This document shows, piece by piece, positions 8,902 through 15,129 of a stretch of DNA of 31,813 nt. Every line of letters begins with the position of its first letter. Within the stretch, counting starts at the first letter, position 1. Origin of the DNA: a virus; the IMG/VR virus record IMGVR_UViG_3300009180_000133, positions 1 through 31,813 of that record. One strand, given 5' to 3'. The position numbers were made by a program, and so were the translations under genes. The notes beneath the pieces were generated by a model. The model was not told where the DNA came from. It worked only from the letters and a program-made list of their open reading frames with translations, and made no database searches.

Positions 8902-9927
8902 ATGGAAAGTACAGGATTTACAATGGTGGAAATTAACAAGGCTGCCACCAGCAGAAAAACAGCTATAGCAGTTAGAACGTTCTTTGATAGTAACTCATCT
9001 AATATGGGATTAGAAAACTACCAACAGGTATTGTTTGATGGTGTAAAACATCATGAGCAATTAGCTTGTTTGGAAGTTAATGGAGTAATTAGATATATCA
9101 CAGGTTTAAATGAGTTTGCACCTGAGATTAAAAATTTACCTACAGACCAAAAAGAAGCAAAAGTTAGAGAAATCAGAACAGCAATTGCAGAACTTGAAAG
9201 AGAATTAGCATCTAATGTTGTTGATATTGAAGACAAAGATTTTTGGAATAAAGTAAAATTACTTACTCCAAATAACAAAGATTTCTGGAATAAGATAGAT
9301 ATTAAATGTGGTAATGAGCCAGTATATCTAGATCCAAAAGATCCTTTTGATAGAATTAAAATTTATGCTATTGAAGCTGGAGGATTTTCAATTATAGCAA
9401 AAAGCTATGAAGATGCAAGATCAAAAGCTAAACCGCCTAAATTTTATTTAGATAAAGAAGAAGAAACTGTAATGATCAGAACTGAGTACAAGAAAATGCG
9501 TAACAAAGCACTTTCTGAGTTACAAAAGTTATTTGATAAGAACAGTACAAAACTATTCTATGTTGCTAAAGTAGTAGATATTAATAGCACACAGTATAGA
9601 AAAACTACTCCAAATGATATCATTTATGAAAATATGGATATGTACATAAATGGTGAAGGTGGAGAAAGCAACAAAGAAAGAGCAGCAAAATCTTTCATGG
9701 ATGCAGTTAGTATGGATATGGAAACATTAAAAATTAAATCAGTTGTACGTGATTCCATATTTTTTAAGTATATTATTAATAAGGCAGATGGTCATATTTA
9801 CCATGCTAAGTCTAATAGCTTACTTGGTAGAAATGTAGCTGATGTTGTAGAGTACATGAAGAACCCACTCAATGAGGATGTTCTTAAAGACCTTACAGCT
9901 TCTGTTGAGAAATTATGGAATTCATAA
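8902..9927 (+). CDS. Conserved structural-region protein of unknown function
   Basis: I do not recognise a named family for this 341-residue protein. It is soluble, charged and mixed alpha/beta, with a helical segment around residues 85-105 (KEAKVREIRTAIAELERELA) and two near-identical pieces, KDFWNKVKLLTPNN and KDFWNKIDIKCGN, at about 114-138, that look like a small internal duplication. Position right after the capsid gene suggests a virion or assembly role, for example a head accessory protein. It follows the terminator at 8842-8870 and starts after the leader AAAACCAACAAAAA, so it may have its own promoter or depend on read-through. Confidence 0.7.
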   Translation: MESTGFTMVEINKAATSRKTAIAVRTFFDSNSSNMGLENYQQVLFDGVKHHEQLACLEVNGVIRYITGLNEFAPEIKNLPTDQKEAKVREIRTAIAELERELASNVVDIEDKDFWNKVKLLTPNNKDFWNKIDIKCGNEPVYLDPKDPFDRIKIYAIEAGGFSIIAKSYEDARSKAKPPKFYLDKEEETVMIRTEYKKMRNKALSELQKLFDKNSTKLFYVAKVVDINSTQYRKTTPNDIIYENMDMYINGEGGESNKERAAKSFMDAVSMDMETLKIKSVVRDSIFFKYIINKADGHIYHAKSNSLLGRNVADVVEYMKNPLNEDVLKDLTASVEKLWNS

Positions 9928-9939
9928 ATATTATATAAA

Positions 9940-11088
9940 ATGGCAACTTCAAAAAAACAAAAAAAACAAAGTACTAGTTTAATAGATGCTGTAAACAGAT
10001 GGGCAGATAGAAATTTTAGAAATAGTATTAATAAATCTTCTTCAGATTTAAATAAAAAGATTCAAAAAAAACTTGATCCAGTTAGAAAAGAAGCAAAAAA
10101 AGTAAATACTAAAATTCAAAAAGAATATGGTGATCCTTTAAGAAAAAAGGCATCTAATTTAAATACTAAAATTCAGACTAAAGTTGGAGATCCAATAAGA
10201 AAAAGTACTTATGGAGATAAAAAGAAAGAAGTTAAAAAAGTAGAAGTTAAAAAACCTGCGGTTAAACCAAATAATAAAGATCTCCTTGACAAGATGACAA
10301 GAACTGCTCAAGGTTATTATTTAAATACTAAGACTGGTAAACTTGAAAAGAATCCTGATATTAATACTATAACTAAAAAATTTGCTGAAGATCTTAAAAA
10401 CAAACAGACTAAAAAAGTAGAAGTTAAAAAGCCTACTGCTAAACCAATTAGTATGAAAACCCCAGTAAGGGTATCTGATATTGCAAATAAAGTAGCAGAA
10501 GGAGCTGGAAAAAAAGACGCTCCAAAAGTAAAAGCTCAAATTGAATCTTTAATAAGACCAGAGATTAAAAAGAAAAAAGAAAAAGTAAAGAAAAAAGTAT
10601 TACAACCAGAAATTAAAAGATATAAGCCTAATACTGAACCATTAAGATATCTTGATGATAAATTACCAATTAAAAACTCAGAGTCTAAAAAGTCTACACC
10701 AACTCCACCACCAACTCCACCACCACCTGCTTCTTCACCTACAGTATCACAATTGTGGCAACAAAAAACTGGTACTAGTTGGTCAGAAGCTAAAAAACAA
10801 GGATTAACCGATGGTAGTGCTTCTGCAAATATGGCTTTGATGAAGAAGTTAAAGTCTGGTGAAATAAATAAAAGCAGTTTGTCAAAACCAAAAACTGAGG
10901 TTACCCCAACTCCAGTTGCAACAACTCCTACTCCTACTCCAACTCCTAAATCTAAGCCTACTCCATATGCTGGATCAGGAATAGGTGCAATGGAAAGATC
11001 AGAAAGAGAATTTGAAGAACAAGGATTTAGAAGAGGAGGTTCAGTTAGAAAAATGCGCAAGGGTGGTATGGTAAAAAGAAAAAAATAA
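9940..11088 (+). CDS. Lys/Pro-rich basic protein with DPxRK repeats and C-terminal GG motifs
   Basis: This 382-residue, very basic protein looks mostly disordered. Residues 37-92 hold three tandem repeats of 18-19 residues of the form [LV]NxKIQxxxxDPxRK. The phrase KKVEVKKPxxKP occurs twice (about 99-110 and 155-170). A Thr/Pro linker (TPTPPPTPPPP, later TPTPTPTP) flanks a short ordered segment SQLWQQKTGTSWSEAKKQG. The C-terminus RRGGSVRKMRKGGMVKRKK carries two GG motifs in a basic context, shared with other genes nearby. The composition recalls linker-histone-like or viral core proteins, so DNA binding inside the head is a reasonable inference, not shown. It is separated from the upstream gene by 12 bases. 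Confidence 0.75.
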   Translation: MATSKKQKKQSTSLIDAVNRWADRNFRNSINKSSSDLNKKIQKKLDPVRKEAKKVNTKIQKEYGDPLRKKASNLNTKIQTKVGDPIRKSTYGDKKKEVKKVEVKKPAVKPNNKDLLDKMTRTAQGYYLNTKTGKLEKNPDINTITKKFAEDLKNKQTKKVEVKKPTAKPISMKTPVRVSDIANKVAEGAGKKDAPKVKAQIESLIRPEIKKKKEKVKKKVLQPEIKRYKPNTEPLRYLDDKLPIKNSESKKSTPTPPPTPPPPASSPTVSQLWQQKTGTSWSEAKKQGLTDGSASANMALMKKLKSGEINKSSLSKPKTEVTPTPVATTPTPTPTPKSKPTPYAGSGIGAMERSEREFEEQGFRRGGSVRKMRKGGMVKRKK

Positions 11089-11107
11089 TTTATATAAATT
11101 AAATAAA

Positions 11108-11599
11108 ATGAAAGCAAAAATGCAAAGAGGTGGATTAACTGCCACTAATAGAAAAACAGCTATGACAGCATTAGGAATCAAACCAAAATCTAAAGAGTTT
11201 GATCCATCAAGATTTGGTGATAAGGCTAGTGTTGGTACTACTAGAAAAAAATATGCTGAAGGTGGTCCTACACTTGGTCCGGTTTATAGCGGACCAACAG
11301 GTGGAAAAGGTGGTGCTGGAACATATGAGCCGCCTGTAACAAAAAAAACACCAACCACAAGAAAAAAATCATATAAAACTGGTGGTATGGTTAATCCAAA
11401 TGCAACAGTTAAAAAACAAACTGTACCTGGATCTAAAGGAGTTATGTCTGGAGAGAATCCAAAAGCATCTGCATCTAAAGTTGCTAAAGGACGTTCAGGT
11501 GGAATTTCAAAGGCTCCTAAAACTGCAACTCCTAAAGCAATGTATGGCATGTCTATGAAACCAGGCATGATGAAAATGGGTGGTGCTAAAAAGAAATAG
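11108..11599 (+). CDS. Basic GG-motif protein of the KGG cassette
   Basis: This 163-residue protein is Lys/Gly/Thr-rich and probably disordered. It contains repeated GG motifs: QRGGL, AEGGP, PTGGKGGAG, KTGGMVNPNA, GRSGGIS and a terminal KMGGAKKK. The segment from TGGMVNPNA through KVAKGRSGGISKAPK looks familiar from small hypothetical proteins of environmental tailed phages; I know of no assigned function. Its net positive charge, lack of cysteine and lack of membrane segments fit a DNA- or RNA-associated virion protein. It ends in TAG, two bases before the next ATG. Confidence 0.72.
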   Translation: MKAKMQRGGLTATNRKTAMTALGIKPKSKEFDPSRFGDKASVGTTRKKYAEGGPTLGPVYSGPTGGKGGAGTYEPPVTKKTPTTRKKSYKTGGMVNPNATVKKQTVPGSKGVMSGENPKASASKVAKGRSGGISKAPKTATPKAMYGMSMKPGMMKMGGAKKK

Positions 11600-11601
11600 T
11601 C

Positions 11602-11940
11602 ATGCCTAAAGATTCTTGCTATCATAGTGTAAAATCAAGATATGCCGTCTTTCCCTCTGCAAGAGCTTCACAAGCTATTGCTAAGTGTAGAAAAGGTAAA
11701 GGTCAAGTAAGAAAGACTGAGAAGGGTGCAGAACTAAAAAGATGGCAAGCAGAAAAATGGCAAGATACTAAATCAGGAAAAGCTTGTGGTGCCGGTGGTA
11801 AAAATGAATACTGCCGGCCTACAAAAAGAGTATCTAAGGATACACCTAAAACAAAGTATGAACTAACACCTTCTAAACTAGCTGCTAAAAAGGCTGAGAA
11901 GTCAAGAGTAGGAATGGGAAGAAGAGTTAAAAAAGTATAA
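11602..11940 (+). CDS. DUF5872-like small basic protein
   Basis: This 112-residue basic protein contains RYAVFPSARASQAIAKCRKG, then LKRWQAEKWQDTKSGKACG and YCRPTKRVSKDTPKT. This pattern (a Y-x-V-[FW]-P-S-A segment, a Trp-rich middle and a CRPxKRVS block) resembles the DUF5872 proteins found in phages and some large DNA viruses, whose role is unknown. Four cysteines (C6, C29, C62, C71) could bind a metal. It lies two bases after the previous gene and two before the next within the basic cassette, so they are probably co-translated. The family name is from memory of the pattern. Confidence 0.75.
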   Translation: MPKDSCYHSVKSRYAVFPSARASQAIAKCRKGKGQVRKTEKGAELKRWQAEKWQDTKSGKACGAGGKNEYCRPTKRVSKDTPKTKYELTPSKLAAKKAEKSRVGMGRRVKKV

Positions 11941-11942
11941 CC

Positions 11943-12185
11943 ATGGCAATTAAAAAAACAACTACAAAAAAAGCACCAGCTAAGAAGTCAAGTTCTTCAG
12001 TTGGTATTTCTATTTTAGGTGGTAATAAAGCAGACATGAGAAAATGGGAAATTGAATCTGCTATGTCTACATTACAAAGAGCTGCTGAGATTCAGAAGAA
12101 TGCTAAGCTTATGAATGATGTTAAGAAAATGGCAGCTGAAAAAGCAAAAGAATTCAATAGCATTGCTGCTGGTAAAAAGATTTAG
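11943..12185 (+). CDS. Small protein: basic Ser/Lys tail plus helical domain
   Basis: This 80-residue protein has an N-terminal Lys/Thr/Ser tail (MAIKKTTTKKAPAKKSSSS), then ISILGGNKADMRKWEIESAMST and a continuous amphipathic helix to the end (LQRAAEIQKNAKLMNDVKKM). The arrangement recalls a histone-like tail joined to an oligomerising helix, but no family is certain. It shares the GG motif and tight spacing of the cassette. Function unknown; a nucleic-acid-associated virion component is an inference from composition and neighbours. Confidence 0.68.
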   Translation: MAIKKTTTKKAPAKKSSSSVGISILGGNKADMRKWEIESAMSTLQRAAEIQKNAKLMNDVKKMAAEKAKEFNSIAAGKKI

Positions 12186-12187
12186 TA

Positions 12188-12427
12188 ATGGCAAGAGTTA
12201 CTGCAGGTGGTGAAAAACATAGAGTTTACAAAAAGACTAATAAGATTGGTAAAGGTAAGCCTGGTGATATAATGGTTAATCATCCTACTAAAGATAAAGG
12301 AATGTGGGATACAATTAATCTAACCAAAAAAGCAGGAGCAAAAACAGTAAAGCAAGGTATAGCAGCAACTAAAAAATGGCATAGAGAAAATCCATATCCA
12401 AAACCTAAAAAAAATGGCAAAGTATAA
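12188..12427 (+). CDS. Small basic protein of the KGG cassette
   Basis: This 79-residue protein is Lys-rich with the recognisable phrases HRVYKKTNKIGKGKPGDIMV, DTINLTKKAGAKTVKQGIAA and a C-terminal WHRENPYPKPKK. It looks like a small folded beta/helix unit with a basic tail. The start ATG lies two bases after a TAG stop, and its own 3' end overlaps the next gene by 14 bases (12414-12427). No function is known to me; the cassette context suggests a virion or nucleoid-like role. Confidence 0.66.
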   Translation: MARVTAGGEKHRVYKKTNKIGKGKPGDIMVNHPTKDKGMWDTINLTKKAGAKTVKQGIAATKKWHRENPYPKPKKNGKV

Positions 12428-12692
12428 AAGTCCAAGCTGGACCAGAAAAGAAGGTAAGGATCCTAAAGGAGGATTAAATGCTAAAGGAGTAGCTTCTTAT
12501 AGAGCAGCTAATCCTGGAAGTAAGCTTCAAACAGCTGTAACTACTAAACCATCAAAGCTTAAGCCTGGTAGCAAAGATGCTAAAAGACGCAAGAGCTTTT
12601 GTGCTAGAATGTCAGGAATGCCTGGACCAATGAAAGATGAAAAAGGAAGACCAACTAGAAAAGCTCTTTCTTTAAGAAAATGGAATTGTTAA
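12414..12692 (+). CDS. DUF6321-like small basic protein
   Basis: This 92-residue protein begins MAKYKSPSWTRKEGKDPKGG and continues LNAKGVASYRAANPGSKL, then KRRKSFCARMSGMPGPMKD and GRPTRKALSLRKWNC. This order (SPxWxRKEGKxPxGGLNxKG, SFCARMxGMxGPMKD, RKALxLRKWxC) matches a small protein seen in many marine and freshwater phages, which I associate with DUF6321. Function is unknown. C68 in FCARM and the C-terminal C92 are part of the recurring pattern. It overlaps the preceding gene by 14 bases, implying coupled translation. Confidence 0.78.
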   Translation: MAKYKSPSWTRKEGKDPKGGLNAKGVASYRAANPGSKLQTAVTTKPSKLKPGSKDAKRRKSFCARMSGMPGPMKDEKGRPTRKALSLRKWNC

Positions 12693-12708
12693 TTTATTAT
12701 ATATAATT

Positions 12709-13026
12709 ATGAAGACTTGTAAAATGGGTTGTGGTAAGATGAAATCTGGAGGCACAATCAAAAAGGTAAAAAAGATGGCATTAGGTGGTTCTGCTACCAA
12801 TAAACTAAATAATCCTAAAGCACCTACTAAACCTATGAGAGGTGGTGGCAATACTAAAATGGGAATCTATGGTGTTCCTAATGCAGGACCTACAGGACCA
12901 AACATTCAAGGTATTAATACTATGAAAGCAGGTGGTAATGTTACTGCTGTTAAAAGAGGATGCCCCGGAGGGACTCAAAGATTGGAAAATGGCAAATGTG
13001 GTCAAAGACCATTATATGGTGCATAG
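12709..13026 (+). CDS. Gly/Lys-rich small protein with CPGGT motif
   Basis: This 105-residue protein has N-terminal cysteines (C4, C8), a basic Gly-rich middle with GG motifs (MKSGGT, MALGGS, MRGGGN, MKAGGN), and a C-terminal mini-domain GCPGGTQRLENGKCG (C85, C97). The C-PxGT-x-NGKC pattern recalls a short disulfide or metal loop seen in many phage structural proteins. The stop is TAG followed at once by TAA. The role is unknown; it belongs to the same GG-motif group as its neighbours. Confidence 0.68.
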   Translation: MKTCKMGCGKMKSGGTIKKVKKMALGGSATNKLNNPKAPTKPMRGGGNTKMGIYGVPNAGPTGPNIQGINTMKAGGNVTAVKRGCPGGTQRLENGKCGQRPLYGA

Positions 13027-13051
13027 TAAATAACTATTAAAAGAAATAATC

Positions 13052-13090
13052 ATGTGTAGCTGTAGAAATAAAGGTAAAATAAAAAAGTAA
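13052..13090 (+). CDS. Possible 12-residue mini-ORF
   Basis: ATG to TAA encodes MCSCRNKGKIKK. It lies between two cassette genes, four bases before the next ATG, and shares their basic character and a Cys pair. It fills an otherwise empty spot, but its length gives almost no statistical support, so this is tentative. Confidence 0.28.
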   Translation: MCSCRNKGKIKK

Positions 13091-13094
13091 AGTC

Positions 13095-13247
13095 ATGGCA
13101 ACTAAAAAGAAGACTGACAAGAAGTGGATCCAGAAAGCAATTAATCCTGCACATAAAGGATATTGCACTCCGATGACTAAAGCTACTTGTACTCCTAAAA
13201 GAAAGGCTCTTGCTATTACATTAAGAAAAATGTCTAAAAATAAATAA
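13095..13247 (+). CDS. 50-residue basic protein, WIQKAI...ITLRKM type
   Basis: ATG at 13095 to TAA at 13247 encodes 50 residues: MATKKKTDKKWIQKAINPAH, then KGYCTPMTKATCTPKRKALA and ITLRKMSKNK. The arrangement of WIQKAI, a pair of C-T-P motifs (CTPMTKATCTP) and a terminal LxxTLRKM is familiar from small proteins of environmental phages, usually next to genes like those here. Two cysteines and strong positive charge stand out. It sits two bases before the next gene. The role is unknown; a small virion or nucleic-acid-binding protein is inferred from context. Confidence 0.72.
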   Translation: MATKKKTDKKWIQKAINPAHKGYCTPMTKATCTPKRKALAITLRKMSKNK

Positions 13248-13249
13248 TC

Positions 13250-13834
13250 ATGAAAAAAAATAATAAAGTAAATCCACTTAAATACTTTAATGATAATAAA
13301 GCTATGGCTTATAAAAAAGCTGGTGGTGCTATGAAAGATTTTAAAAAATCATTAAAAAGATATCAAGGTAATGTGACAGGTAGTCAAGTTTCTTCAGATG
13401 TTAGGAATGCTCTAATGGATAGTGCTAATAAAAGTAATATGGCCAATGAACAATATAATAGTAGCCTTACTAATTCACGTAAATTAATGGAGGATTCTTA
13501 TAATACTCAAAATCTTTTGCGTGAAGCATCTGAAAGAAATAGACAATTACTTGAAAATGCACCAAGAAACAATTCAGCTGCGCAAGCAAGAATGAATGCA
13601 ACTATAAGCTCACCTGCAAAAGCTGTTGCCCAACCAGTTTCAAATGTTGACTCATCTTCATATGAAAGATATAAACAACAATTTAATAGAAAGGGCGGCT
13701 CTGTAAAAAAAATGTCTAAAGGTGGGGCACTTAAACCAGTTCCTGCAGATAAAGTAGGTCTTTCTAAACTACCAACACCTGTTAGAAATAAAATGGGATA
13801 TCAAAAGAAAGGTGGTTCTGTAAAAAGAAAATAA
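13250..13834 (+). CDS. Basic protein with helical core and three C-terminal GG motifs
   Basis: This 194-residue protein begins with a basic segment, has an Asn/Ser-rich helical centre (about residues 45-110; NSRKLMEDSYNTQNLLREAS) and ends with three GG-basic motifs: NRKGGSVKKM, SKGGALKP and KKGGSVKRK. An N-terminal KKAGGAMKDF gives a fourth. KGGSVKK is nearly identical to RGGSVRK at the end of the 382-residue protein encoded at 9940, which supports a shared signal rather than chance composition. No catalytic motif is seen. Likely a virion-internal or assembly protein, by context only. Confidence 0.7.
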   Translation: MKKNNKVNPLKYFNDNKAMAYKKAGGAMKDFKKSLKRYQGNVTGSQVSSDVRNALMDSANKSNMANEQYNSSLTNSRKLMEDSYNTQNLLREASERNRQLLENAPRNNSAAQARMNATISSPAKAVAQPVSNVDSSSYERYKQQFNRKGGSVKKMSKGGALKPVPADKVGLSKLPTPVRNKMGYQKKGGSVKRK

Positions 13835-13841
13835 ATAAGAA

Positions 13842-14543
13842 ATGTTAAATAGTACTATAACTGTAAAGATTAAACAACGGCTGAATAAATTAGATAGCCA
13901 AGATTATGACAACTTAGAGTGTTGGCAGATAGTTGAGGCGTTTAATAAAGCTCAGGTGGAGTGGTCTAGAAGACAGTTACATGGTATTAACTTAACCAAG
14001 GAGGGTGATGAAGGATCTACTAGAAGAAAGGACGATATGCAAGTTCTTCTTTTCAAAGAGACTATAACTAATCTAACTGACAAAGGAGATTATTCATTCT
14101 TAAATATTCCTGGAGATTATTTACAATGGAAAAGAGTAGATGTATTTGCTCAAAGAGATTGTTGTGATAAAAGAACAATGGTTATATATCTGGCAGAAGA
14201 AGGGAATGTCTCAGTACTTCTTAGAGATAAATTAAAGAAGCCAAGCTTTGAATGGGCAGAGACATTTGCTACTCTTATAGATGATAACATTAATGTTTAC
14301 ACCAACGGGGAATTTAATATACCAGAGGTTCAATTAACTTACTACAGACAACCTAGAAAGATTCAGATTCAGGGATGTGTGGATCCCTATACTAATATAC
14401 AATCTCCTGTTAATGTTACATGTGAGTTTAAAGATGATATAATAGAATTAATAATTGATGAAGCAGTAAGTATTATAGCTGGAGATATTGAGTCAGGAAA
14501 TCAATTCTCTAGAGGTACAGATACTGCAGAACGCAACAACTAA
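13842..14543 (+). CDS. Connector/head-completion-like conserved protein
   Basis: This 233-residue protein opens with a helical segment (NSTITVKIKQRLNKLDSQDY) followed by DNLECWQIVEAFNKAQVEWS and RRQLHGINLTKEGDEGSTRR, then beta-rich sequence (DYSFLNIPGDYLQWKRVDVF, LTYYRQPRKIQIQ) and a C-terminal helix (DDIIELIIDEAVSIIAGDIE). A helical bundle with a beta insert and C-terminal helix is typical of small head-tail adaptor or ring proteins. The first block looks familiar from crAss-like and other Bacteroidota phages. I place it as a connector or ring component with moderate confidence; which ring it would be cannot be told from sequence alone. Confidence 0.65.
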   Translation: MLNSTITVKIKQRLNKLDSQDYDNLECWQIVEAFNKAQVEWSRRQLHGINLTKEGDEGSTRRKDDMQVLLFKETITNLTDKGDYSFLNIPGDYLQWKRVDVFAQRDCCDKRTMVIYLAEEGNVSVLLRDKLKKPSFEWAETFATLIDDNINVYTNGEFNIPEVQLTYYRQPRKIQIQGCVDPYTNIQSPVNVTCEFKDDIIELIIDEAVSIIAGDIESGNQFSRGTDTAERNN

Positions 14544-14546
14544 AAA

Positions 14547-15065
14547 ATGGAACCAAAATCTAGACTTTTAAAAAGAAATCCTGAGCCTACTAGAACATTG
14601 AGTAGACCACAGGTAACAGTAACACAACCTAAATCAGAACCTTCAAAACCACAACCTACTCCGGATACTGGAGTTGGTGGTAGCTCATTAGATACTATGA
14701 CAGCAGCCTGTGCATCAGAACTTATGAATGCTACAACAAGTTTTCACAAACTTCATTTAAAAGTTACAGGAGATGGATCTTATGCAGCACATAATGCACT
14801 TAATCCATTCTATCAAGGACTTCATGAACATGCCGATACTTTGGTTGAAGGATATCAAGGAGCAGCTGAAAAACTATTAACTTATACAGAAGTGCCTGCT
14901 AGAACTTTAGATACAGTAGCAGATGGTGTAGCATATCTTAGAGATTTATATAATATTATTAACAAATTACAAGGTATGATGCCCTACTCTGAGATTGTTA
15001 ATAATTTAGATTTAGTTAAAGAGTCAATTACGTCAACTAAGTATAAACTTCTTTTCTTGAAATAA
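14547..15065 (+). CDS. Dps/mini-ferritin-like (DUF5856-type) protein with ferroxidase pattern
   Basis: This 172-residue protein has a disordered Pro/Ser/Lys N-terminal extension (1-47) and a four-helix domain. Helix A/B contains FHKLHLKVTGDGSYAAH then NALNPFYQGLHEHADTLVE. The residues H70, H82, D97 and E101 reproduce H-x11-H-x14-D-x3-E, the ferroxidase spacing of Dps proteins (H31, H43, D58, E62 in Listeria numbering), where one subunit gives the His pair and a neighbour the Asp/Glu pair. The sequence also resembles phage DUF5856 proteins. Dps assemblies bind DNA, oxidise Fe(II) with peroxide and limit Fenton damage. Whether this one is packaged, or acts in the infected cell, is unknown. It is four bases after the connector-like gene. 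Confidence 0.78.
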   Translation: MEPKSRLLKRNPEPTRTLSRPQVTVTQPKSEPSKPQPTPDTGVGGSSLDTMTAACASELMNATTSFHKLHLKVTGDGSYAAHNALNPFYQGLHEHADTLVEGYQGAAEKLLTYTEVPARTLDTVADGVAYLRDLYNIINKLQGMMPYSEIVNNLDLVKESITSTKYKLLFLK

Positions 15066-15129
15066 TTTTGATATTGTAAATATTTTTACTATATTATATT
15101 ATATATATGTTTAACTAAAATTTAAAAAA
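15066..15129 (+). promoter_or_regulatory. AT-rich leader before the 563-residue virion gene
   Basis: This 64-base gap is almost pure A/T, with TATATTA at 15090-15096, a run of TAT repeats and TATGTTTA at 15106-15113, one base from the Bacteroidota -7 box TAnnTTTG, but no well-spaced TTG upstream. The gene that follows ends in its own terminator, so a dedicated promoter here is plausible but unproven. Confidence 0.3.

Noticed and set aside
10536-11117. 193-residue reverse-strand open frame opposite the basic protein gene
   Set aside because: It is the mirror of a Lys/Pro/Thr-rich gene: low-complexity Gly/Val and Phe/Leu runs result from the other strand's codons, and no start context supports it.
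12805-13005. Reverse-strand frames opposite the small basic genes
   Set aside because: They mirror Gly/Asn/Lys-rich plus-strand genes and show no independent evidence.
5845-13026. TAG stop-codon reassignment, known in some crAss-like phages
   Set aside because: No long gene contains an in-frame TAG, and TAG serves as a stop at 5847, 11599, 12185 and 13026, twice backed by a nearby TAA.
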